Below are positions 1-6,765 of a stretch of DNA of 32,947 nucleotides, piece after piece (position 1 is the stretch's first letter; every line of letters begins with the position of its first letter). Position numbers and translations under genes: made by a program. The stretch is from an uncultured Clostridia bacterium. Lineage in GTDB: Bacteria > Bacillota > Clostridia > Monoglobales > Monoglobaceae. The notes below the pieces were generated by a model. That model did no database searches. It had not been told where the DNA came from and saw only the letters and a program-made list of their open reading frames with translations. The DNA is taken from NCBI GenBank assembly GCA_910580105.1, contig CAJTWN010000014.1:1-32947 (forward strand). The letters run 5' to 3'.

Positions 1-167
1 CCTCTTCTCTTTCTGCTTCTTCCCTTCCTTCTTTTCCTCCTCTCTTTCCGGAAATAGATATAGGGGAAGAGATTATGAATATAAGGGTATGTGTGTACAA
101 TGGGATTTATGCGTATGAAATTAAATACAGACGCTGCAGAAACATTTTTATGAAAAATGTCAGAAAG
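1..167. other. Left-edge region without an assignable gene
   Basis: The first 48 bases are almost pure pyrimidine on the + strand, so the - strand is a GGA/GAA-rich purine tract. It could belong to a charged or hydrophobic end of a protein cut by the window edge. No start codon with a ribosome binding site is visible on either strand, and I do not call a gene. A + strand frame open to position 338 reads through a terminator hairpin and opposite the DUF2007 gene, so it is not convincing. Confidence 0.4.
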
Positions 168-200
168 AAAGGACAGGCGGTATTCCGCTGCTGTCCTTTT
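168..200 (-). terminator. Intrinsic terminator after the rsmA/DUF2007 operon
   Basis: The arms AAAGGACAG (168-176) and CTGTCCTTT (191-199) pair, with an inner GCGG/CCGC stem and a TATT loop. T-rich flanks occur on both sides, so it could act in both directions. It lies 40 bp beyond the stop codon of the - strand gene at 240-590. Confidence 0.75.
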
Positions 201-239
201 CAAATATGTGTTCTTTTGATTTTATTTTTAAGGCGATCT

Positions 240-590
240 TTAAAATATTTCTCCGGAATCCATAAGAATTTCCTTTGCATCCTGGAAATCGCTTTCTCCA
301 ACAAAAATTTGGATTCCCAAAACAGTTCTGCCCAATAGGATTTTATTATAGCCGTCCGTACCTTTCAGGTGCTTGTACGCATAAATGCCATAGCATTTGA
401 GTTTTTGGGTTATCAGATCCGCCTCAAACTCGTCTGCCGCTTCACATAAAAGTTTGGGTTTTTCGTTTGGATTTGGGGTTCGCGCAGGTGAAGCAGGGGA
501 AGGCGGAAGCTCTGTTACAAGTGCGCAGTCGCATTCCGGGCAGTGGGTATATCCTTTTCTATATTCTGCTTTGCAATTGGGACAAAACAT
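240..590 (-). CDS. Zinc-ribbon protein with DUF2007 (putative signal-transducing) domain
   Basis: The 116-residue protein starts with a zinc ribbon: Cys3 and Cys6, then Cys17 and Cys20, in CPNC and CPEC knuckles. A Pro-rich linker (about 29-45) follows. Residues 47-116 resemble the small DUF2007 fold, with the typical pattern 'LLCEAADEFEADLITQKL' at its start and 'VGESDFQDAKEIL' near its end. The family is widespread in Firmicutes and its biochemical role is unknown. The start is secure: AAGGAGGT lies 6 nt upstream and overlaps the rsmA stop codon. The gene is only 15 nt downstream of rsmA, so the two are co-transcribed and probably translationally coupled. A bidirectional hairpin at 168-200 ends the operon. 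No transmembrane segment is visible, so it is probably cytoplasmic. Confidence 0.85.
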   Translation of the reverse strand: MFCPNCKAEYRKGYTHCPECDCALVTELPPSPASPARTPNPNEKPKLLCEAADEFEADLITQKLKCYGIYAYKHLKGTDGYNKILLGRTVLGIQIFVGESDFQDAKEILMDSGEIF

Positions 591-605
591 GAGAATACCT
601 CCTTC

Positions 606-1472
606 TTATAAAGAAGCTGGAAACAGTGTATTTGATAATTCTGCAAATTGTTGGATGCTGAGTTTCTCGCCGCGAATGGTGTTGGAAATTCCCATTTGGT
701 CAAGGGCGGAAAGGACCTTCTCCTTTTCAATATGGATATAGGGACTTTTGGTAAGGGCATTGACCAGGGTTTTCCGGCGCTGCCCAAATGCGGATTTGAC
801 CACCTGGAAAAAGAATTTTTCATCCTGCACAGATACTGCCGGTGAAGCTAAAACATCGAGGTGGATCACAGAGGAGGATACTTTTGGCTGCGGAATAAAA
901 CAGTGGGGTTCGGCTTTGCAGACAAGGGAAGGGCTGGTGTGGTATTGAACGGCCACGGACAAAGCGCCGTAATCTTTGCCGGCATTTTGTGCGGTCATCC
1001 GTGCGGCAACCTCTTTTTGCACCATCAGTGTAAGTGACCGGACAGGGAGGGTACTCTCAAGCAGATTCATTACGATTGGCGTTGTGATGTAATAGGGAAG
1101 GTTGGCGACAACAATAAAGGGTTGACTCCCAAATTCCTCTTTTACCAATTGCATCAGATCAACCTGCATGATGTCCGCGTTGATGAGTTTGAAATTGTCA
1201 AAGCCGGCCATTGTTTCGTTAAGAACGGGAATAAGCGCTTTATCAATTTCAACAGCAACGACCTGTTTTGCACACATGGCAAGTTTTTGGGTGAGCGTTC
1301 CGGCGCCCGGCCCAATTTCAAGTGCACACAGGTCATTGTTTAAACCCGAGGCCGCCACAATCTGGTCAAGGATATGTTCGTCAATCAGAAAATTCTGACC
1401 TAAGGATTTTGAAAAAGAAAAGCCATGGCGCTGCAGCAACAGTTTTAATTCCAGCGGGTGGGATAGATTCAT
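606..1472 (-). CDS. rsmA: 16S rRNA adenine(1518/1519)-N6 dimethyltransferase RsmA (KsgA)
   Basis: This 288-residue protein has the normal length and order of RsmA/KsgA. It contains the N-terminal GQNFL motif (25-29), the SAM-binding LEIGPGAGTLT motif (51-61), an acidic residue after 'VVAVEID' that should bind the ribose, and the catalytic NLPYYIT motif (124-130). The C-terminal small helical domain carries 'SAFGQRRKTLVNAL'. The enzyme dimethylates two adjacent adenines in the 3' hairpin of 16S rRNA during late 30S assembly; loss of the methyl marks gives kasugamycin resistance in other bacteria. The start has AAAGGAG 7 nt upstream. A - strand promoter at 1505-1533 fits it. It forms a two-gene operon with the DUF2007 gene and is divergent from the tRNA operon, so this is a translation-related divergon. 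Confidence 0.97.
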   Translation of the reverse strand: MNLSHPLELKLLLQRHGFSFSKSLGQNFLIDEHILDQIVAASGLNNDLCALEIGPGAGTLTQKLAMCAKQVVAVEIDKALIPVLNETMAGFDNFKLINADIMQVDLMQLVKEEFGSQPFIVVANLPYYITTPIVMNLLESTLPVRSLTLMVQKEVAARMTAQNAGKDYGALSVAVQYHTSPSLVCKAEPHCFIPQPKVSSSVIHLDVLASPAVSVQDEKFFFQVVKSAFGQRRKTLVNALTKSPYIHIEKEKVLSALDQMGISNTIRGEKLSIQQFAELSNTLFPASL

Positions 1473-1504
1473 ATGGTTCTCCTTTGTTTTATATGATATG
1501 TATA

Positions 1505-1533
1505 ATTATAATTGATTTAGGGATTAATGTAAA
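1505..1533 (-). promoter_or_regulatory. SigA-type promoter of rsmA
   Basis: Read on the - strand, TTTACA, a 17-bp spacer and TATAAT are present. This places the transcript start about 25 nt ahead of the rsmA start codon. Confidence 0.7.
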
Positions 1534-1575
1534 TAGGTTTTCTATAATAATAAAAAAGAAACCGTTAAAAAGTGC

Positions 1576-1604
1576 TTGACAAAGCGGAAGGTTTGTGGTA
1601 TTAT
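1576..1604 (+). promoter_or_regulatory. Promoter of the tRNA operon
   Basis: A perfect TTGACA (1576-1581) is followed, 17 bp later, by TATTAT (1599-1604). A second overlapping TATAAT lies 3 bp further on. It is divergent from the rsmA promoter and 43 bp away from it. About 110 nt of leader without a recognised RNA separates it from the first tRNA. Confidence 0.75.
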
Positions 1605-1726
1605 AATCTAGCTGTAAAGAGAACTTTGTTGTACAGAGATATTTATCGGCTGTAGAAACGGTAAGAGGGATGTCCAGAACGGCGTAGTTGAACGGACGGT
1701 TGCCGTCGCGAAGTTTGTGTGTATTC

Positions 1727-1815
1727 GCCGGAGTGGCGGAACTGGCAGACGCCCGGGACTTAAAATCCCGTGGGATATTTTTCCCGTACCGGTTCGATCC
1801 CGGTCTCCGGCACCA
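1727..1815 (+). tRNA. tRNA-Leu (UAA anticodon)
   Basis: The acceptor arms GCCGGAG (1727-1733) and CTCCGGC (1805-1811) pair perfectly, followed by A73 and an encoded CCA. The anticodon loop is CTTAAAA, giving anticodon UAA. A long variable arm with pairing around 'GTGGGATATTTTTCCCGTAC' is the type II feature expected of tRNA-Leu. The T arm contains GGTTCGATCC. Confidence 0.95.
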
Positions 1816-1840
1816 TATTCACTTTATAAAAATTAAATAT

Positions 1841-1917
<77 letters not shown>

Positions 1918-1920
1918 TGT

Positions 1921-1950
1921 CGGAGCAAAGTCTGTTTTGCTCCGTTTTTC
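1921..1950 (+). terminator. Terminator of the tRNA operon
   Basis: A 9-bp stem, CGGAGCAAA (1921-1929) with TTTGCTCCG (1936-1944), has a 6-nt loop and is followed by TTTTTC. Confidence 0.9.
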
Positions 1951-2103
1951 TTTAACAAGAAGAACAGCTGCTTATTATCTGTCCTTTTCTATAAAGGATA
2001 TTCTATTTGGTTGTTTGGGTTTCTGCCTGTATATGAACCTGGGCAAGACAGCTGTCTTTTTGCTATCGTGTGCTTTCGGCATAAACGAGGGACTGCGCTT
2101 ATG

Positions 2104-2135
2104 AATCTGTCGAAGACAATCGGCAGATTTTTTTT
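2104..2135 (+). terminator. Terminator hairpin in the leader of the EamA gene
   Basis: AATCTGTCG (2104-2112) pairs with CGGCAGATT (2121-2129) and runs into eight T residues. It lies 65 bp before the transporter start codon and about 150 bp after the tRNA terminator. No gene between them needs terminating, so it may be an attenuator. The stretch 2030-2100 can form small hairpins but matches no riboswitch class that I recognise. Confidence 0.6.
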
Positions 2136-2200
2136 GGGAATATCCGGTTATGTGTATTTCCAATATCATATACATGTAATGTTTTAACGGAGGATATATT

Positions 2201-3151
2201 ATGGTGAAAAACAATAAAATCTTTACGAATACAATTTTTGTAACACTTTCGGCGCTTTTGTGCTGTGCACTTTGGGGAAGTGCGACTCCGTTTATAAAAA
2301 TCGGATATACGTTGACGCTTCCTGATAAGGATGTCCCGTCCACCATCCTTTTTGCCGGAATCCGTTTTTTGCTGGCGGGAATTCTCACTGTGTTGATTTA
2401 TAGCATAGCAAGAAAAAAAATATTGCTTCCTAAAAAGGAGAGTATTTCTAAAATAGCAGTTTTAAGCAGCTTCCAAACGGTGATACAATACATATTTTTT
2501 TATATCGGTCTTGCCAATACGACGGGTGTTAAGGGAACTGTTGCAAGCGGATCCAATGCGTTTTTTGCTATTCTGATTGCCAGTCTGTTTTTTAAACAGG
2601 AAAAGCTGACTGTAAAGAAAATTTTTGCCTGTGTAATTGGTTTTGCAGGCGTTATACTCGTAAATTTAAACGGACTTGATTTTCACATGAACTTTTTTGG
2701 TGATGGATTTGTTCTTTTTTCTGCAATCTCTTATGCAATTTCTTCTGTACTAATGAAGAATTATGCAAAGCACGAGGATCCGGTGATTTTAAGTGGTTAT
2801 CAATTTGCTTTGGGTGGTCTTTTTATGGTGATTGTCGGCCTGTTTGCCGGAGGACAGGTGACTTTTGGCAGTATAGCGACAATCGGCGTCTTGCTGTATC
2901 TTGCCCTTCTCTCGGCGGTTGCCTATGCACTGTGGGGAATACTTTTGAAATACAATCCGGTGTCAAAGGTCACGATATTCAGCTTTATGATTCCGGTTTT
3001 TGGCGTTCTCCTTTCAAATTTGATGCTAAACGAAGAAAGCCGTGTTTCACCGGTTAATCTTTTGATTACTCTTGTTTTGATCTGTACGGGAATTATTATT
3101 TTAAACTATAAGAAGGAAGTGGCCGCTGAGGTGCCGCCAGCACAAAAATAA
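2201..3151 (+). CDS. DMT-superfamily transporter with two EamA domains
   Basis: The 316-residue protein is very hydrophobic and can form about ten transmembrane helices in two homologous halves, as in EamA/RhaT-type drug/metabolite transporters. The first half begins with 'LLCCALWGSATPFIK'. The second repeats the pattern at 'GDGFVLFSAISYAISSVLMK'. A Lys-rich tail follows the last helix. Such proteins usually export amino acids, nucleobases or other small metabolites; the substrate cannot be read from the sequence. The start is supported by CGGAGG 7 nt upstream. The gene stands alone between a leader hairpin (2104-2135) and its own terminator (3195-3224). Confidence 0.9.
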   Translation: MVKNNKIFTNTIFVTLSALLCCALWGSATPFIKIGYTLTLPDKDVPSTILFAGIRFLLAGILTVLIYSIARKKILLPKKESISKIAVLSSFQTVIQYIFFYIGLANTTGVKGTVASGSNAFFAILIASLFFKQEKLTVKKIFACVIGFAGVILVNLNGLDFHMNFFGDGFVLFSAISYAISSVLMKNYAKHEDPVILSGYQFALGGLFMVIVGLFAGGQVTFGSIATIGVLLYLALLSAVAYALWGILLKYNPVSKVTIFSFMIPVFGVLLSNLMLNEESRVSPVNLLITLVLICTGIIILNYKKEVAAEVPPAQK

Positions 3152-3194
3152 AATAAAAATTGGTCGGTATTATATTGTATGTATTCTGCATATT

Positions 3195-3224
3195 GTCACA
3201 AGCATTTTATGTTTGTGACTTTTT
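3195..3224 (+). terminator. Terminator after the EamA transporter gene
   Basis: GTCACAAGCAT (3195-3205) pairs with ATGTTTGTGAC (3209-3219) with one G:U pair, followed by five T residues. Confidence 0.85.
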
Positions 3225-3400
3225 CTTTGCAAAATTGTGTTTGTAGCGGGAAAATGCCGTCATTATAAAAATGGATTGGATAACAGAAATAGAGTGAAAT
3301 CAGTAACGATGGGTATATTTATCAAAGAAATTTTCTGTATTATATGGCGGATTGATATAATAAAAATTTATTATATACAAGTTGCCCATATTTAGGATGT

Positions 3401-3473
3401 AAACTTTGTAGACCCATACAAAGTTTAGCAACATTAAAGTGGATTGACAGAAGTGGGGTTCGCTGGTACGGTA
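3401..3473 (+). promoter_or_regulatory. Promoter and upstream dyad of subtilase gene 1
   Basis: A perfect inverted repeat, AAACTTTGT-N8-ACAAAGTTT (3401-3426), stands about 18 bp upstream of TTGACA-N17-TACGGT (about 3445-3473). The same arrangement, with the -35 and -10 boxes and their spacing unchanged, is found before the other two protease genes. The dyad is therefore a candidate operator or activator site for the whole array. Confidence 0.65.
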
Positions 3474-3512
3474 AAGGGGGTTAATAATCCTAAGGAGAAA
3501 GGGGAAAAACAA

Positions 3513-6344
3513 ATGAAAAAAAGAGTGAAGATTACAAAGATGGTGGGTGTGTTCTCGGCGGCAGCCCTTTTGTTTACCCAAGTGTTTACAGTGGGGAATG
3601 CAATTGGGGTGGAAGCAAAGGACCTGAAGGCGCAGGAGAGCATAAACCAAAGGGTTTTGCAAAAGATTACTGCCCAGGGGGAAGAGGCGGAACTGCATAT
3701 TGATTTGGATTTGGTATACAGTGAAGAAAATTACCAAAACGACTATGCGCCCAATACGGTTTTGGTAGGTTTGCGAAGGCCGTCCGGCAGGCGTGCGGCG
3801 GCAGCTGCAAATATGTTTGAAGGGGTCAATGTTGCCTCTACGGAATCATTGATGACTTTTGCGGATGAAAACGAAGGAATCACACCTTTTTCGGCAAATG
3901 GTGCGGATGCAGATACAGAGCCGTCAAAAGGTGCGTTTGTGGAAGAGCAGACGGGGGTATATGAAATAGTAAAGCTGAACCTTGCCGGACAAGATGTGCT
4001 TGATGCCATTGAAATACTGAAAGAGAATCCGCAGGTTGTATATGCAGAGCCGGATTATCTCTACACTCCGGCTGCAGAACCGAATGATTCCTATTGGGGT
4101 TCGCAATGGGATATGAGAAACATTCAGGCGCCGGAGGCATGGGAAATTGCAACCGGCAGTGCTGATGTCGTTGTGGGGGTTGTCGACACAGGAATAGATT
4201 ATGACCATGAAGATCTTGCGAATAACATCTGGACAAATCCGGGGGAGATTCCGGGCAATGGCATAGATGACGATGGCAATGGCTATATTGACGATGTTTA
4301 TGGCTGGGATTTTTACCATGATGACAATGATCCTGATGATTATACGGGCGGCATATATGGCGGTCATGGGACGCATGTCGCAGGTATTATCGGTGCGGAA
4401 GTAAATGGCATTGGCGTTGTGGGGTTAAACTGGCAGGTGAAGCTTGCCGCACTAAAATATTACGACGAAGATGAACAAACGGGAAGAGGGTCATCGACAG
4501 TAAGAGCTGTTCAGTATGCAACAAAAGAAAATATTCCGATTTTAAATAACAGTTATGGTGGTCAGGGTTATCAGGCATCTATGTATTTGGCGATTTCTAA
4601 ATATAATGGTTTGTTTGTTGCGGCCGCAGGAAATGAGACTTCCAATAATGATATGATAAGCCATTACCCTTCTGATTATCAACTTTCAAATATCATTTCT
4701 GTTGCAAGTACAGATGAAGGCGATAAACTCTCGTCATTTTCAAATTATGGAGAAACCACCGTGGATATTGGCGCTCCGGGCAGCAGTATTTGCAGTACTT
4801 TGCCGGAAGATTCGTATGGATACGAGAGCGGAACATCAATGGCAACGCCGCATGTTGCCGGTGCGGCGGCACTTTTAAAAAGCTACCGCCCGGGACTGAA
4901 ACCAAAGGATCTCAAAGCAATCATATTGGAAAGCGGTGATAATGTTCCGGCATTGGCAGGCAAGACGGTCACTGGCAAACGGCTGAATGTCTTAAAAATG
5001 CTTCGCATGGCGGATACTTATGAACCGACAGAAGAATTTACAGATATTTCGGCCGGATATCCAATTCAGGATAGCATAGACACAGGAGACGGCTACAAAA
5101 TTTACCGCTTTACACCTGATAACAGCGGCGAATATGTCTTCCGCACGTTCAGCAGCCAGGACACAATTGGCGAGCTGTATACAGAGGACGGAACCCTTGT
5201 GGCAAGCAATGATGATGGTTATTATGAAGATTTTCTCAACTATAATCCTGTTGATTTTTATATTGCGCACAATGCGTCTAAACGGCAGACTTATTATCTT
5301 GTGGTTAAATTAAGTGGCTATAACACGGGTGCATATGAGGTGCGTGTCGACAAGGTGGATGATTATGGAAATACATTTGCAAAAGCTTACGAGATCCCCC
5401 TTGCCTATGATGTGCCGGGCCGGATCAATGCGGATAATGACATTGATTATTTCAAATTCAACGTTCTTGCCGCGGACAATTATGTTGTATCAGCGCATAG
5501 CGAGGGATCTTCTGTTTACATGACAGTTTACGATGAGAATCAGCAGCCGGTATTGCAAGGGCCGCCGGATCCTGATATTGTGAGAACTATACATCTGGAA
5601 CCGGGAGTATATTATATAGAACTGAACGACTATTATGAATATCAAAGTAATTATACGCTGAATGTAAGTCCGGAAGACAGTGTATATACCACATTGGCGG
5701 CGGATAATTTCACCACGCCGGAACCAATGATGATGAACCAATATTCGCAGGGGTTTGGATTTGCCAGCGACTGGTCCTCCAACTATGTACAATTTCAGCA
5801 TTTTATCCCGCGAACAGTGTGCGTAAAAGACGGAAAAGCCACAACCCTGCATTCGGTACATTGGGGCGGTGATATGGGGCAGAATATCGGAATGTACAGA
5901 CAATTTTATACCCCGATCCAGTTTGATCAGGATGGTGAATATTTGGTAACCTTCAAGATGACCGTCCGGCCGCAGGGCGGCGAGACCTTCCAGAATGTTG
6001 ATTTTGGCGGCCAGTTCCAGGTGGGGTGGCGCCGGACAGGATATGAACTGCATCCGTACACTTCGTTCAATAAAAAGAAGGTGGATATTCCGATGGATTT
6101 GGAAGAGGATGAGGAATACACCTTTGTTGTGAAGATAAACACCAAGCAGACAGAGAATGACACCTTATACCTAAAGATGTACAGTTCATCTGAGACACCG
6201 GACTATATGCCCGAAAATTGGGATTATGAAGTTTCTTACAACCGGAGCGGTCAGGCATTTTATATTGGAACCTATTTTAAAAACGGTTCCGGGTCCCAGA
6301 CCTATCCGACCTTTGATGATCTTTATGTTTTGAAGAAGAATTAA
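3513..6344 (+). CDS. Secreted subtilisin-like serine protease, copy 1 (S8 family)
   Basis: The 943-residue protein has a signal peptide (1 to about 32), a long propeptide (about 33-190) ending in 'NPQVVYAEPDY', and an S8 catalytic domain (about 195-500). The catalytic triad is Asp225 (VVDTGID), His285 (GGHGTHVAG) and Ser442 (GTSMATPHVAG), with oxyanion Asn374 (AAGNE). An Asp/Gly-rich insert at 249-275 is likely a calcium site. Two beta-sandwich modules resembling PPC domains follow (about 507-620 and 625-735). A C-terminal region of about 200 residues, with 'DFGGQFQVGWRR', is one I do not recognise. No LPxTG or S-layer anchor is seen, so the enzyme is probably released. The start is the ATG with AAGGAGAAAGGGG upstream; an upstream in-frame TTG overlaps the -35 box. 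Residues 37-261 are identical in all three copies. Confidence 0.93.
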   Translation: MKKRVKITKMVGVFSAAALLFTQVFTVGNAIGVEAKDLKAQESINQRVLQKITAQGEEAELHIDLDLVYSEENYQNDYAPNTVLVGLRRPSGRRAAAAANMFEGVNVASTESLMTFADENEGITPFSANGADADTEPSKGAFVEEQTGVYEIVKLNLAGQDVLDAIEILKENPQVVYAEPDYLYTPAAEPNDSYWGSQWDMRNIQAPEAWEIATGSADVVVGVVDTGIDYDHEDLANNIWTNPGEIPGNGIDDDGNGYIDDVYGWDFYHDDNDPDDYTGGIYGGHGTHVAGIIGAEVNGIGVVGLNWQVKLAALKYYDEDEQTGRGSSTVRAVQYATKENIPILNNSYGGQGYQASMYLAISKYNGLFVAAAGNETSNNDMISHYPSDYQLSNIISVASTDEGDKLSSFSNYGETTVDIGAPGSSICSTLPEDSYGYESGTSMATPHVAGAAALLKSYRPGLKPKDLKAIILESGDNVPALAGKTVTGKRLNVLKMLRMADTYEPTEEFTDISAGYPIQDSIDTGDGYKIYRFTPDNSGEYVFRTFSSQDTIGELYTEDGTLVASNDDGYYEDFLNYNPVDFYIAHNASKRQTYYLVVKLSGYNTGAYEVRVDKVDDYGNTFAKAYEIPLAYDVPGRINADNDIDYFKFNVLAADNYVVSAHSEGSSVYMTVYDENQQPVLQGPPDPDIVRTIHLEPGVYYIELNDYYEYQSNYTLNVSPEDSVYTTLAADNFTTPEPMMMNQYSQGFGFASDWSSNYVQFQHFIPRTVCVKDGKATTLHSVHWGGDMGQNIGMYRQFYTPIQFDQDGEYLVTFKMTVRPQGGETFQNVDFGGQFQVGWRRTGYELHPYTSFNKKKVDIPMDLEEDEEYTFVVKINTKQTENDTLYLKMYSSSETPDYMPENWDYEVSYNRSGQAFYIGTYFKNGSGSQTYPTFDDLYVLKKN

Positions 6345-6353
6345 ATAAAAACC

Positions 6354-6384
6354 AAAGGCCGGCTCCTATTTGGAGCCGGTCTTT
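6354..6384 (+). terminator. Terminator after subtilase gene 1
   Basis: AAAGGCCGGCTCC (6354-6366) pairs with GGAGCCGGTCTTT (6372-6384) around a TATTT loop, with one G:U pair. It starts 9 bp after the stop codon. Confidence 0.85.
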
Positions 6385-6653
6385 GTTATATGCGGCGAAT
6401 GGAGTCATATTTACAGGGAGTTTTTTGCAGTAGAAAAAATTTCAAAACAGCAGGAAAACGAACCGGCGGCAGAAGATGGGAATATATGAATATTAAGCGG
6501 CGGAGCGCCATCAATATAAAAACGATGCAGGCAATAAAGAATGGGGTAGAATCCACAACGATAGATATAGTTGGATGAGATTTTTAAAGAATTTTGTAAA
6601 ACATTTTTATCACAAAAACGTAGTTTTAGGTAATCTGCCTATTTTTAGGATAT

Positions 6654-6725
6654 GAATTTTGTGAATCTGAACAAATTTTAGCAACAATAAAATGTATTGA
6701 CAGAAATAAGTTTAATTGCTACGGT
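6654..6725 (+). promoter_or_regulatory. Promoter and upstream dyad of subtilase gene 2
   Basis: The imperfect dyad GAATTTTGT-N8-ACAAATTTT (6654-6679) precedes TTGACA-N17-TACGGT (6697-6725) by 17 bp. The arms differ from those of copy 1 on both sides, but the spacing of all elements is preserved. Confidence 0.65.
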
Positions 6726-6765
6726 AAATGTGTTTTAAAATTCTAAGGAGAAGGGGAGAAAACAA

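Larger units (their letters stand above)
6345..6765 (+). repeat. Duplicated spacer between subtilase genes 1 and 2
   Basis: This spacer of 421 bp is almost identical to the 392-bp spacer at 9592-9983, and both hold the terminator, dyad and promoter. The length difference comes from one segment of about 29 bp after 'GGAGTCATATT' that is present here (about 6412-6440) and missing from the second spacer. A 62-codon frame at 6390-6578 is disrupted by that indel in the other copy and lacks a ribosome binding site, so it is not called. Confidence 0.85.

Noticed and set aside
75..338. 87-codon + strand frame at the left end
   Set aside because: It reads through the terminator 168-200 and opposite the DUF2007 gene, and its composition is not protein-like.
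1608..1726. Possible additional RNA gene in the tRNA operon leader
   Set aside because: The stretch does not fold into a tRNA cloverleaf and matches no RNA I know, so it is treated as leader.
3444..3512. Longer N-terminus for subtilase 1 from an upstream TTG
   Set aside because: That codon lies in the -35 box. The downstream ATG has a good ribosome binding site and gives a normal signal peptide aligned with the other two copies.
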